From: Alviniconcha marisindica
Lineage: Eukaryota > Mollusca > Gastropoda > Provannidae
Assembly (NCBI GenBank): GCA_018857735.1
Contig: JABMCL010002924.1
Location: forward strand, 248,001-312,000
DNA: 64,000 nt
Direction: 5' to 3'
Shown: in pieces, positions 52,003-63,797 of the stretch
How the letters are laid out: each line of letters starts with the position of its first letter
How positions within the stretch are numbered: the stretch's first letter is position 1
The notes under the pieces: model-generated
The model's database searches: none
Seen by the model: only the letters and a program-made list of their open reading frames with translations
Told to the model about the DNA's origin: nothing
Made by a program: the position numbers and the translations under genes

Positions 52003-52870
52003 CAACTGAACCACACTTCCCTAAGTAGGGAAACGGGGTGGGGAGTGAGGGAGGCAGGATGGAAGCATAAATGAAGAGTCACAAAGTCAGATGCTGCTAC
52101 TAACATTACTTTTATTTACACCAGACTAGGAAACAGTGTCTGTGTTGGAAAAGACATGCAAACAAAACTTGATATTTAGAACATGGAAGCAAGAGTAAAG
52201 ACTAAACCACAGCAATTATCTAATAAATACAGTAACCATGTGGTTTACCTGTAGGCTACTATAATACATGATGGTTGCAAAATGATTTATAATCAAGCGC
52301 ACAAAATGTGTGCATGACTAGCACTCAAAACCAGTATCTCACAGTGTTGTGGTAGGCATCAAAGACACAAACAGATCAGTTAAATGTTGAGTAAGTAAGT
52401 GATTTGGTGTTTTACGCCCAGTCAACCATTACGGTTATCTCAGAGAGAGTATCACATTTTGTCGATACACAATATCTGTTAAAAATATGACCATGTTAAA
52501 AACCTTTTTTTCTTCAGATTTTTAAAAAACAGTCAGTTAAATGCTGAAGGCTCGCAGTGTCACAGTAAGTATAAAAGACGGCCAGTATCAATTAACTGAT
52601 GAAGGCAAACTGACTATAATTATAACCAGTCTATAATAGTATACAGTAAAGTAACAATGAAAAATACAGATTACCAATATTATTCTTAACTAAACAGGGA
52701 GAGTGCGATGATTGTTACAGCTGTTCCACCTCAGCACACAGAGAGACTGACGGTGACACAGGAGGCACTTGGGACCAGGCCGCAAGCGGGAGGTCACATC
52801 CAGATGCAGAAGAAGTGGCTGCAGAAGGACAAGTACATGTAGATTTGTTTATGTTATTTCTGAAATAACC
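52001..52870. other. No gene identified
   Basis: AT-rich. At 52386-52430, GAGTAAGTAAGTGATTTGGT then GTTTTACGCC resembles (reversed) 57357-57390, so it is part of a dispersed repeat. Nothing else is supported. Confidence 0.4.
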
Positions 52871-52879
52871 CGGCTTCTC

Positions 52880-53345
52880 CAGCAGATGCCGTGTAACCCC
52901 CAGAGAGTCGTGGCAATCTGCGATTGGTCGTGCAACCAGTCGTGGCGATAAGCGATTGATCGTGCAATCAGTTGTAGCGACCTGCGACTGGTCATGCGAC
53001 TACCTATGACTTCTCGCAATTAATCTGTGGAATCGCACCACCAATTGTACGACCAGTCGTAAAAGCAGTCGTAGTGTGTGACCGCAATGGTAGGTCGTAG
53101 GAAAACTCGGATGAAGTGATGCTTAATGTCCTCAGATGTCGGCTGACATATTAGGGACAAGCTGTGACCAATGCCGAAGCATGGTTCAATATAGCTTTAC
53201 GTCCACGGAAACCAGAAGGCTCGTTAGGACGGACAGCCCAGGATGGCCACCTCGACTCTCACACAGCTCCTGAACTATGACGGAGACTAGTCGTAGCCTG
53301 GACAAATCGCCAACAATCGTGCGATCAAACAATCCGGTGTGACTG
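52880..53345. repeat. Repeat element with CGACTGGTCGTG-like motifs, split by the 175-bp repeat
   Basis: Motifs such as GCGATTGGTCGTGCAACCAG, GCGATTGATCGTGCAATCAG and GCGACTGGTCATGCGACTAC follow each other at about 40-bp steps, with complementary forms (ACCAGTCGTAAAAGCAGTCG) further on. The family resumes at 53285 (ACTAGTCGTAGCCTGGACAA, CAATCGTGCGATCAAACAAT). 53106-53281 is a full copy of the 175-bp repeat inserted in it. Probably a non-autonomous DNA transposon. Confidence 0.6.
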
Positions 53346-53775
53346 GGGCTTAATTAAGTGAAAATCTGCGCGCCCAAGACTCGGCCATGCAAAAGCTGGA
53401 TCAAAACAGAAATAACGTGTCTCACAGTTTATCATCACCCCTATGCTCTAAACCATATTCAACTATTAAAATGAACAATCGACAAATATGAAGTCAACGT
53501 CTTCAAAGTGTCAGCCATGACATACCACCGATTTCATGTACACAAATAGATCGGTAGGAAACAAATAAGTTATGCTGCACAGATCTGCACGGCCGCACAA
53601 GGAAGTCATACTTTAGAGGGCCAATTCTGTCAGTATCGGCAAAGCATCACTCAAACTGAACATCCAACAATGGCAACATAACATACTAGCTAGGCCCATA
53701 TAATTATCAGCTAACCAGGATTAGATGCATTTATGTTGGAAGTACTGGTCACTTTGCGGCATAAAGGCATGAATT
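53346..53775. other. No feature identified
   Basis: Non-coding flank of the LINE fragment that follows; possibly its degraded 3' continuation. Nothing specific is recognised. Confidence 0.35.
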
Positions 53776-53779
53776 TTGA

Positions 53780-54640
53780 ACGCGTATACAATGTACACTG
53801 ACGCCATGGCAGAAACAACCAGGCGGTAATCACACCGACATTTCCGGCGTGGCAAGCCACTGCCGGAGGTGGGGATAGCTACCTTTGCCGCTGCCAAAAT
53901 GGAGATTATCTGACTTTTGACCTCCTCGATGTCAGCCTGGCCTATATCGATATCCTTGGACCCCAGCATGCTCCGAAACAGGTCCCAGTTCGCCTTGTAG
54001 TTGTATTTGGTTACTAGAGCCGGACACCCTAGCTCAGCTGTACAGTATATATTGATGACGATGGGCGGGTGGTCGGAGGAGAGCGAGTCCTCTCCCACCT
54101 CCCAGCCCACCCCGTCAGCAATATCCGCAGAAGTTAAGGTCAAGTCAGAGGCCGTCTTGTTCTGATCCGACCGATTCGGTATTCTTGTGAACGATCCGTC
54201 GTTCAACACGATGAAATTATTGTCATTGATTTGGCCGTTATGGTCGGGCTGGAGGACTCAAAGCCCTTCTCCCGGACTTTGAAATCACCCGTGACCAAGC
54301 ACCTGCTACTACTCCCCACCTCGCTCGGCGCACTTAGCGGAACCACAGTGAAGTCAGTTCGGCCTTTCACCCGGACCCCGACGGCTCCTCCGTTGGGTGG
54401 GCCCGAATTCTTGGCTACTTCACTGGCTTGGACATTGGGTTTAATGTCAATTTTATGTAGACCATTACCCTGCCCATCGGGCTGACTGGGCCGCAGAATG
54501 GCGGGTAGTAATACCCTTCGAGTCTGGGCAAATCACCCGGTCGACAGTGCAGTGACTGCAGAGACAAGATTTCGTAGTTGACCTGAGAGATATGTTGTAT
54601 CAGCTGAGCTACGTTACGGTTGATGGAACACTGCATAACT
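53780..54640 (-). pseudogene. LINE endonuclease domain (I/Jockey-like)
   Basis: Reading the - strand: LIQHISQVNYEILSLQSLHC then LPRLEGYYYPPFCGPVSP (start of an APE-type endonuclease), a broken middle, and NDGSFTRIPNRSDQNKTASD, LTLTSADIADGVGWEV and LSSDHPPIVINIY (the S-D-H catalytic region). After it, SGLPRRKCRCDY is the usual linker toward the RT. The RT itself is missing. Several frame changes between 54200 and 54480 make it a pseudogene. Confidence 0.7.
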
Positions 54641-54815
54641 TTCAGACTATTAAACGTGGTGTTATAACAACAGGGTTAAGAAGCAGATTAGGAAGGACAG
54701 TCCATCGGTCAACAGATAAGTCATCGCCTGAGCGGGCGTCCCTCAGGCCCGTCAAAACCAGCAGCAGGTCGAGGGTGCCTGTCTGGCCTGGCCGGTGAGC
54801 TTGTTGAAAGCGCCG

Positions 54816-55199
54816 TCAGGTTCTTCGCGAGGGGCAACATCCGAGGACATTAAGCCCCACATCATCATCATCATCATCATCATCCAAGAGGGGTGCGCAG
54901 TACCCTGTCAGCATCGTCTGCAGAAGGCTGAGCATCAGCTTGCACAGGAAGACGTCGAGGGACTGCGACTTCCTTATTCCTGCTGTAGCTGTGGCTCTAC
55001 GTTGGGCGTTTCGAACAGTTGATCGAGTTCTGTCCTCAGCCCTTCTTGCTGTGGAACTTGTTTTTTCTCCTTGAGCTTCTTCTTCAAAAGTAGAGGAAGT
55101 CTTTAAGACCATGCACGCTCGCATGACGGCAGTCTTAAACCTTACCCCTGCAACAAGTGCTTCGTATGTTTCAGATACAGGAATCGGCTGAGGCGTCAT
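54816..55199 (-). pseudogene. Possible LINE ORF1 or linker fragment
   Basis: A 110-codon frame before a GAT/GAC simple repeat: IPVSETYEALVAGVRFKTAV, then an alanine/arginine/glutamate-rich stretch and LDVFLCKLMLSLLQTMLTGY. It lies just 5' of the endonuclease fragment on the same strand, which is where an ORF1 would be. I cannot match it to a specific domain. The tail at 54838-54890 is a piece of the 175-bp repeat plus (ATC)n. Confidence 0.35.
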
Positions 55200-55724
55200 A
55201 GCAAGAAAAGCTTTCTTTAGCCACTTAAATTCACTACCACAAGATGTTCGTTTTAGCTCATTCTGAACAGCTCATCGTCGGAACAGCCGTGTACTCTGGT
55301 TCGGAACACAGAAAAACCGGGCGAGTGTTTTCCTATCCTTCTAACGCGACTTTTAAATACTCTTAGACAGTAATAGTTCGTCATATCACTCATGAGATAT
55401 TTAATAACATAGTGACAATGAAAATGCACCAACTGATTGCGTTTTCCTGTCGTTTTTGAAGAAAGTGCAATTTTGCCTGCAAAAGTTCGAAATCAAAAAT
55501 GAAAATGTTGGTTGTACAAGAAACCGAATGTCATAAAATGTACACCACGGGACTTGGAAAGCTTCCCCGTTCCAACCATTACGATCAGTTGGAGGTGCAA
55601 TACCTGCATTTAACGTAAATCGGTGTAGTTTACCTGGATCGATGTTTTGCTTCTGCCTGCTCCGGCTGGGCATCGCTGTAACGGGAAGCTCCGGCTGAAA
55701 ACTTCGGAACGCGGATACACGGTG
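55200..55724. other. No feature identified
   Basis: Non-coding DNA between a LINE fragment and a fold-back repeat copy. No frame is supported. Confidence 0.35.
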
Positions 55725-55800
55725 TGGATCAAACTCCAAGCACTGGTTTGCGACATCCATCCTTGGAGGGAGGTGCCGGAAAGCGATGCTCGGAGTGTGG
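55725..55800 (+). repeat. Fold-back family fragment
   Basis: AAACTCCAAGCACTGGTTTG, CGACATCCATCCTTGG and GGTGCCGGAAAGCGATGCTC match the family at 2980-6520, with the middle deleted. A second short copy lies at 56355-56420. Confidence 0.6.
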
Positions 55801-56354
55801 TTGTGGACTTGCTCCACTGGCGTTCAAAACTTGACTGTGAGGACGCGGCGGGCCCAGCGCGCAAGTTTTGACACTTTATATGTTAGGGCCATACAAAACT
55901 TGCCCAATCAACAAGAACGACAGAAAGAAAGTTCCAAACACAAAAAGGTTCAAACGAACGCTTATTTATTTTCACACGGACAGAAAAAAAGGTTTTGCAC
56001 TTCCATTTCATTGTGGTTTTTAATCGTGTGGGTTGGGGATGGGGGGGAGGGGGGGGTGTTGTTTGTCTTTCCGTATGATGCTTTGTGTGGGTTGTTTGGG
56101 TGGAAGTGTGCTCTACGTGTGTATAGAATATCATATTAAGGTTAATATGTATCATGTGAGCGCTCAGGGCGTTGATGGGCGCATGATAAATGAGTACATT
56201 ATTATTATTATTATTATTAAAGGTTAAAAGGTCATGGCCCGGAACACGCACAATGCACTCGGTTACATATATATATACAAAGTGCGATTTGGTTGTTTAG
56301 GCCAATTCATTTAGAAACTCGCACTGAAAAGCCACCTTGGCTATATCTTCGGTG
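55801..56354. other. No gene identified
   Basis: Contains a GCGGGCCCAGCGCGCAAG patch, poly-G at 56038-56058, and ATTATTATTATTATTATTA at about 56200 after a GCGCATGATAAATGAGTACA stretch that looks like a retroposon 3' end. No coding call. Confidence 0.4.
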
Positions 56355-56420
56355 CCAAACTCCAAGCACTGATTTACGACATCCTTCCTTGGTGCCGGAA
56401 AGCGATGCTCGGAGTGTGGA
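56355..56420 (+). repeat. Fold-back family fragment
   Basis: CAAACTCCAAGCACTGATTT, ACGACATCCTTCCTTGG and TGCCGGAAAGCGATGCTCGG: the same deleted form as at 55725-55800. Confidence 0.6.
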
Positions 56421-56608
56421 TCGGTGCATGTCCAGCTGGGTCAGCGATCCGGTGTGAAGCAATTCTGGCGTGGGGAGTTAAAGATCAGTAAAGTATATAT
56501 AATATACGGCAAAACAAGGGTCTCTGTTTGGCTCCTGGGCACCGCACCGTGCATGAAGGACTGAGTATGGTGCCATAAGTGACGATGTAGAGAACGTAGA
56601 ACAACAGT

Positions 56609-56782
56609 CCAAGCATGTCCTGGTTCAATAGAAACTTTTAATTCAAATTAAGGCTTGCCCGGTCGGCTGGATTCCTCGACTGGATGGACCTCCTCAGAAT
56701 CCAGCCGACAGGGCAAGCCTTGACAAAGCCCTCATGGGCAAAAGTTTGGATTAAAAGTTTCTATAGAACCAGGACATACTTG
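56609..56782. repeat. Imperfect palindrome of about 170 bp
   Basis: Outer arms: CAAGCATGTCCTGGTTCAAT..AAACTTTTAATTC at 56609-56646 against the complement at 56741-56782. Inner arms: AAGGCTTGCCCGGTCGGCTG at 56650 against CAGCCGACAGGGCAAGCCTT ending at 56720. Likely a small fold-back element; no gene. Confidence 0.75.
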
Positions 56783-57535
56783 GTTTAAACAAAAATTAAT
56801 TCATACATAACAATACTTTAACAACATAACAGTTGGGCCGTGCAACAAGCAAAGATACTTGTATTAGTACGGCCCCAATCTTACATAAACTGATGACGTC
56901 GCAAACATCTATTTGATTAACAACATGGCGAACATAAGAGGAACTTGTAGTAAAGATGATATTAATATTTTAGCGCGTGCGTGCGTGCCCGTGTGTGCAT
57001 GTGCGCGCGCCTGCGTGTGTGTATGTGTCTGCGTATGTGCTTGTGCGTGCGGGTGTGTGGTTGTGTGCGTGTGTGTGCATGGAGAGAGAGAGAGAGCGTG
57101 CGTACCAGCTTCAGTCCCAAGAGAGGCAGCATTGAGTGTGAGATTCGTTTTTTATTGCTACAGACACTTTGTAAATGCGTGGCGTGCGTGCGTGCGTGTG
57201 TGTTTTAGCTGTTGGTCAGGCACTAGAAACGCCGTGTTCGTCATATAAATTCATGTGCTTTTTAAAATATGAATTCGTTTTGATGGGTTCCAAGGGACTG
57301 GTTACCAGAGAGTAATATTTGAATGTCTAAACAATTATCCTCTATCTGCATAAATGTGTGGGCGTAAAACACCAACTTACTTACTGCATAAGTGTGTCTC
57401 TTAGTATATGGTAATAGTTTGGACATAATAACAAAAAGTGTTCTACAGTTTCGAACGGGTGGCCGCAAGCGCATGATTGTTCTCGGTTAGATACCGGTTA
57501 AAAAGATCAAAATTTAAGTCACTCATTTCATGTCG
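56783..57535. other. No gene identified; GT-rich tract
   Basis: 56970-57085 is alternating GT/GC sequence and GAGA repeats. 57357-57390 has GTGGGCGTAAAACACCAACT, matching a dispersed repeat. Nothing else is seen. Confidence 0.4.
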
Positions 57536-57539
57536 TAAT

Positions 57540-59430
57540 CTACAGTGAATTATTTGCTCCATCCTTTTGCCGGAACAGTGGTAACGGTATCGTTTTATTA
57601 GTTAAATAGCGCTTAAACTCACTAAGAGAAGAACTTTCTTGAATATTTACTGGTAGGTTGTTCCACAGGAGAGTAGTAGAAGGGAAGAAAAGAGTTACGG
57701 TACATTTCAGTTCGGAAGGAGGGTATGATACGTTCATAAGGTCGACATCTGCGGTATGGATTAGTTGCTCCGGACAGAACCAGTGATCATTCGTATGGCT
57801 TCAAGATGAAGGTTTTTGAGTATGTTAGATTGTGTATTGGTACAATTACCCCAGATAATATCAGCATAGTCAAAAAGTGGAAGAATCAAAGATTTATACA
57901 TTATTTCAAGCGCTTTCCTTCCTAGTTTATATTTGAAGTGTCACAAGCAGTTAATGAGCATATTTACTTTACTAGAAATGTTACTGATATGTTCGTCCCA
58001 CTTGCAGTTGTTTTAAAGAGTGATTCCTAGATGTTTGTGGTGTGGTTTATCGGCTTCGAACACTACATTCCCAAATGTAAGTTGGTGTATCGGTTTTGTA
58101 TCACGTTTAATGTTTACAAGTTCCGTCTTTTCTTCATTGAATTTTACTTTCCAAAGTTTTGCCCAGTCATTGGTTTTTACTAGATCACACGTAAGTATTT
58201 CGGCTCTAGTGTTTGGATTCGTGAGGCCTAATGACATACTAGTGTCATCAGCAAACAGTTTAATAATGGACTCAATACTGTGCCCGATGCCGTTAATGAA
58301 TATTATAAATAAGAGGGGACCCAGCACAGATCCTTGAGGTACACCAGCGGGAATTCTCTTTTCTGAAGATGTTTATCCTTTAATAACTACTGCCTCTGTG
58401 CGATATGTCAGGTAATTTTGGAACCAGTTCAACAGATTTCCTCTTACACCTATAGACTCTAGTTTTAGTAGGCCTCTATGCCATGCACGATCAAATGCCT
58501 TAGAAATATCGAAATATACAGACTGAGTGGGGATTCTTTTGTCGAAGTTTGAACACAGATTTCCACAGATGCACAAGAGCTGATTTGTAGTTGACTCGCC
58601 AGGTAGGAAACCAGACTGCGACGGAATGATTATGTTATTCAGCATAAAAAAATCTATAAGTATGCCTATGCACACACCGTTCGAGCACTTTTCCTACACA
58701 GCTCAATAATAAAATTGGACGGTTATTAACTGATGCAGCTGGTACATATTTAAAATGTCGAGTAAATGCTTTGATGGGTTATCAAAAAAATCCGTGTTAA
58801 AATCGCCAAGTATTATATGTTTGGTCATAGTATTGTTTACTTTCTGGATGCTCTCGCTAATAAGGTCCCAGTATTCAGTTTTAGCATTGGGAGGGCGGTA
58901 GAATGAACCTACGAGGAGATTTTCCTGGTTAAGTTTGGTATCGACCTAGACGACTTCAAGATTATTCACGTGCAAGTCCGGTCGTGGTTTGCAATAAAGG
59001 TTATTTCTAACATAAATTGCCACGCCACCGTGTGGTCGTCAGCTCTGTTCTGTCAGACAGGTAACTGAAAATTTGTTAAGCGAAGGTCGTTGTTATCGTC
59101 CTTTTTAGACAGCCAGGTTTCAGACAATGTTATGATATCAAAATGCTTGCTCTCTGCCTCAGGAGGGTCCAGTTTCTTTCCTAGGCTTCGAGCGTTAACG
59201 TGCACGACACACAGACCATTTTCTAATGGAGAACCTGGATTTCTTTCTACATCTTCTGATGATACAGAAAGCAATATTTTTTTGTACATATGAAAAAACA
59301 TTCCATTTTGTTTAGCTGGGTGGTCATCCAAAGAGCCGCTCTTATTGCATGAGTTTGGCTTCGTTTTATACGCTAGTCGCAAGAACAGATCTTGTGTACT
59401 AAAAGTGTACTGAAGACAGAAATACACAAA
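57540..59430 (-). pseudogene. CR1/L2-like LINE with endonuclease, RT and a 2A-like motif, internally deleted
   Basis: On the - strand in order: SEDVERNPGSPLENGLCVVH (near 59230), ARSLGKKLDPPEAESKHFDI and ITLSETWLSKKDD; GGVAIYVRNNLYCKPRPDLH, then LVGSFYRPPNAKTEYW and HIILGDFNTDFF (endonuclease); a jump near 58740; NNRPILLLSCVGKVLERCVC, SQSGFLPGESTTNQLL, SVYFDISKAFDRAWHRGLL, GPLLFIIFINGIGH and IKLFADDTSMSLG (RT, catalytic F-A-D-D); and the C-terminal FFPSTTLLWNNLPVNIQESS. The stretch between endonuclease and RT is deleted. Several shifts and stops are present. Confidence 0.85.
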
Positions 59431-60485
59431 TGTGGCAAATACTAAACGATCTGAGCAGTTGAACTAATGAGTATGAAAAATGGTGTGAACGTTGACTGGT
59501 CTAAAACAGCTAGTTTACGGTCCAGTGCTTCCGCCCTTGTGTGAAAGTTCCCAATCTTATTAGCTCTGTATATGTTTGTGTCTGCGGTCATGGTTTACGT
59601 AACTGTGCCAGTAAGCACACTGAAAATAAAAGTGGCTAGGACTGCTGTCTTGGTACGAACTGGCACGCACAACCTGTGGAGCGAAAGAAGGGGGAATAGA
59701 AAGAGAAAAAAAGCAAAGAAAAAAAGAGAAAAAGAAGCGGCGCTGGAAAGCACGCGAGAGAAAGAAGGCAGCGCAAGAGCGCCTAGGTGAGAAAACTACG
59801 TACATGAACAACCAAGCAATGAACAATAAAACCCAAAACACACACACACAGTTGTACTTTCAACCCAAGTCTTACGTGTAAGTTGTAACAGTGTTCAAAC
59901 TTCGTGCAAAGAGTTCACTTTTTAAAGCCTGGTTTGTTTATACACATCGGCGCGTATTTCGTGCAAAGCGTTCATTTGTTAAAACCTGCCTTGTTTCTGC
60001 ATATCGGCACGTACTTCATGAAAATCGTTGACTCGTGAAAGACTGGCTTGTTTAACATATTTGCACGCACTTTGTGCAAAGCATTCGCTTTGTAAGGCCT
60101 GGTGTGTTTGTACGTGTCGGCAGTGGCACGCACATACACACACACACGTGCACGAACACGCCAAGACTGTGACATTTTTCACAGTCTCCGGCAGCCACAG
60201 AAGGCATGAGGCAGACCAACACACCCCTCAACAAATTCAACAAGCCGACTTTGCAAATCGGAGGGGGGGACACCTCAGTGAGCCCCTCGGTGTTACATTT
60301 TCAAAAGACGCAGTGTACGATATTGTACTAAAACAGGTCAAGCAGGTCAAGACACCAGTTCATAATCTTCAGTCGAAATCAAACTATATCCCAGCACTTC
60401 AACTTACTGTTTTGTGCTGTTTGGTTACGTAACTCTTGGTACAACCATTAAACGCCGGGCAGCATTATGTCAGTCAGTCAATCAC
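59431..60485. other. No gene identified
   Basis: Includes an A/G-rich stretch (59690-59760) and three loosely repeated units around 59895-60110 (GTGCAAAG.GTTCA.TTT.TAA and CCTGGTTTGTTT). They look like a degenerate tandem repeat of about 65-70 bp. No coding call. Confidence 0.4.
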
Positions 60486-60489
60486 CCAT

Positions 60490-61440
60490 CAATTAGTTTA
60501 ACTGATAATCCGATAGGTTATTAATTAGCCGAACACATCCAGCTGGCGGCTTGTGGACATGAGGTTTGTTGATAGAGTCATCGTTCTTTTTCACATAAAT
60601 CTCACCATCACGTACCCAGGTGTCCTTTATTTTCTTGTCTCTCTTCAACTGTCTGGCTCTGGCGGCGACTCTAGATCTTTCGCGTGTGAGATCGTCGTTA
60701 ACGTAGACCCTGCCCACTGGAAAGGGAACCGGCGTAGCCGCCGCGACAGCTGCTGACTCCGGCTACCTGACGGCACCGGCAGGAGACAGCCCCAAGCGAG
60801 CAGCATCCTTGTTCTTCAGGCCGCTGCGCGCCCTCATGATGAGGTGCTTATACCGGTAAGATGTCAATTTGACGAGGACATCTCTTCCATCTTGCCCGGC
60901 TTGCCGACCCGGTGTGACCGATCAATCATCTCGTCAGTGATCGTCACGCCGATCGCCTCACCAACCTTTTTGACGATGACATCGGTGTTCTCTACAGCGC
61001 TGGTGCTTTCAGGGATACCGCTGATCCGAACGTTGTTCCGACGAGAATACTGCTCAAGCGAGTTGACGCGGTCCTGCAGCTCCGCGATCTTCTCCTCCTT
61101 CCTCTCCAGGGCCTTTCACAGGCTGCGGATCTCGCCTCTGAGGGAAGACATGATGGCGTTGGTCAGGACCTGTACGACCGCCGGGTCTTTCGGGGCCTCC
61201 TTCAGGCTGTCCCTGATCCACATCTGTCTCGACTGATCAGGGTCGTCTGAACCGGCAGGATCCAGGACAGTACTATGGAGTCGACAAACTTCCGACTCGG
61301 AGTCTGGCTCCAGAATCGTTGTCTCGTTGTAGGCTGTGTCTGCGTCCCCTAGGGAAGAAAGGTTCTCGTGGAGTGTCAGTACACGGCCTTCTGTCGATGT
61401 CACCCTCGTTAATTGGCGATACCTTGGACCTGTTACGTTT
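60490..61440 (-). pseudogene. LINE ORF1 protein (RRM-type), broken
   Basis: Reading the - strand: an acidic N-terminal part (MTSTEGRVLTLHENLSSLGD ... LTNAIMSSLRGEIRSL), a coiled-coil-like stretch in shifted frame, then RVGKPGKMEDVLVKLTSYRY, KHLIMRARSGLKNKDAARLG, VYVNDDLTRERSRVAARARQ and LKRDKKIKDTWVRDGEIYVK. The last parts match the RRM and C-terminal region found in ORF1 proteins of many invertebrate LINEs, which bind the element's RNA. Frame changes near 61110 and 60800 break it. No matching RT follows directly. Confidence 0.7.
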
Positions 61441-62560
61441 AAATGATTCGCTCGACCTCAGCAGGGGACACGGCACTGGGCACTGTACTGTTTATTCGTA
61501 GGTCGTGTACGGCCCTCGTGGTATAATTTAACACTCCACTATCGCACATGCACGTCGGTCGTCTGCCAACAACACAATACGATAAAGTATGAAGAGGTAT
61601 AAAGAAATGTAAAGAAGTTCGAGCGCCTGTGGTGAATACAGAAAGTCGGCGTGCCCCACACAGCACGTGCAACAGGCGTAGAATGACAACAATGGCTTGG
61701 GTCAGGCGTTTTGCGAGAAAGGCAAAACACGAAAATATTCCTTTACAGACCTTTGATAGGTGTCTACACGCACAAAATCAACTTGCAGACCAGCGAGAAC
61801 TGTCACAGCACTCGGCAAGACATTATAAACACACACGTCAAGTCAGTATAGCACAGTCCATGTATCCACTTGGGAAATCCCGATTCAAATGGGAGACCGC
61901 AAACGTCCATCTTCACCTGTCCGCCATGTTGCCCCGTGTGGTTTTCAGGACACACTTGGACATACACGCACACCCACACGCATGCATGCACACATGAATG
62001 CACGTAAGCACATACATGCGCATGCGAACACACACACACACACTTTTTTGCGTCTCTATGCGATATTGTCATTTCGTTGTTCATCATGTATCAGAACTAT
62101 ATTTGTCATGATCATCATCAAATTTTCTTTCTTCTTCTGTCAGGTTTTGGCTCTGATTTTAAAATTATCATCTTCTTCATCACGATCATTACGGTGGTAG
62201 TCAATGTTGTTACTATTGTTTTATGTGTAGCCTACTGGCATGTTGGCATGTAGATTAGCAGGGACAGACTGTAAGAATAGGCAACTGCCTAAAACCTTAA
62301 TCGTTGTGTAATAAAGTTCTGAGTTCTCTCTCTCTCTCAAACTGACAAAATCAAAGAAAAACAACAAATTAGCTTAAAATTACCAAATTTTCGGTGACTG
62401 CCTTCCTCGGGGGGTTATTTCTTACAAATGAACGTGGGTGAGAACACAGTTCACACAACGATTCATAAATAGAAGGTAACTAAAACTCCATGAATAAAAA
62501 ACGGGGTAAGGTCGAACAAACTGTTTACAATGAATTCATCTCAGCTTCTGAGTTGTCCTC
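61441..62560. other. No gene identified
   Basis: Short CA/CG-rich alternation at 61960-62040. ATAAAGTTCTGAGTTCTCTC with CT repeats (62310-62340) resembles 44695-44720 in gene B intron 2 and is probably a retroposon 3' end. No coding call. Confidence 0.4.
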
Positions 62561-62567
62561 ACCTCTC

Positions 62568-63000
62568 CACCCCCCCCCCCCCCCCAACTACCCTCACCCA
62601 CTCCCATTACCCCTTTATGTCTTCTCCATCTCTCCACGCCCCCCCCCCCCCCCCCCCCTCCAGGTTATTAATATTATTACCATGATACATATACAATAAC
62701 AGACTAACGCACACAGAAAACTCACCAACGCACCCCCCCCCCCCACACACACACACATACATACATACACACATACATACATATACGCATACACAAGCAC
62801 ACACACCCCCCCCCCCACACACACACACACAACATCATACGCATGCACATACACACACCATATGCATATGCATCCACACACCCACACACACCAACACACA
62901 TGTGCATATACATACATACGCACACATTCACACGCATACATGTACACACAAAAGCACGTAAGCAAGCACATGCACATACACACACACACACACACACAAT
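62568..63000. repeat. Poly-C and (CA)n-rich low-complexity block
   Basis: Poly-C runs lie at about 62571-62585, 62640-62658, 62733-62742 and 62806-62817, set in imperfect CACA/CATA repeats up to 63000. The short frames across it are low-complexity by-products. Confidence 0.9.
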
Positions 63001-63745
63001 TTTGTTTGCACATGTCACTTTCTGTGTGTGTAACATGGTTATTGTTTGATAGGCAATACTGGTAGATTACAATATTTAAGGTTCTGTTTGTTTGAAATGT
63101 CTGTTAATGTGGTTTTTGTCATAAGATGTTTGTACAGTGAATTTAACTGGTTAGAGAACAGTGCTTTATAAGAATTATTATTAATATTATTATCATCATC
63201 ATTATTATTTGAGAAATGGTTTGCATATGTGAAGAGTTTTGAGATGTGCATTTGCTTATGACAAGAGTTTAATGATTGACCCGAGGTGACCCCGTGCGGT
63301 TGACAGGATATTAAAATCCAATTATTAATATGCTGTGTAATCAGAGACCATAGAAAGAGTGGCAGAGGGGCACCTCTCTCAAAGCCTTTTTTGGCCGTTG
63401 TGAATAACTGAGTCAGAGAGGCCGTGCCGTGTGTTTTGAAATCGTAAAAACCAAAATCTGAAGCGAGACCTGCAGACTACTTTTTACAAATTTCGTCAGA
63501 GCGTATGATTAATTGTGTGTGTGTGTGTGTTGAAGAAGCACTTTTGCATTCTTCATCTTCAGCTTTATCTCTTTGTCGATGTCTCTAGCATGACCAGAGT
63601 GGCCAAAAGTGTGTGATGGCATGTTTCAAGGGAAATCGCCTTTTACAGGACAATAAAGTATGATCTTATTCCAAAATTTTGTACCACTATACCAATAGCA
63701 GTAGTTAGGCTATTCATGGAAATGGTTGAACTATTCCGCTATCAC
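63001..63745. other. No gene identified
   Basis: AT-rich with an (ATT)n/(ATC)n patch at 63175-63210. No supportable feature. Confidence 0.4.
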
Positions 63746-63747
63746 AG

Positions 63748-63749
63748 TG

Positions 63750-63795
<46 letters not shown>
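63748..63795. repeat. (CA)n microsatellite
   Basis: About 48 bp of pure CA repeats near the right edge of the window. Confidence 0.95.

Positions 63796-63797
<2 letters not shown>

Noticed and set aside
53721..54209. Host gene for a 162-residue protein
   Set aside because: The motif content (NDGSFTRI, LTLTSADI, SSDHPPIVI) is that of a LINE endonuclease end, and the frame breaks upstream.
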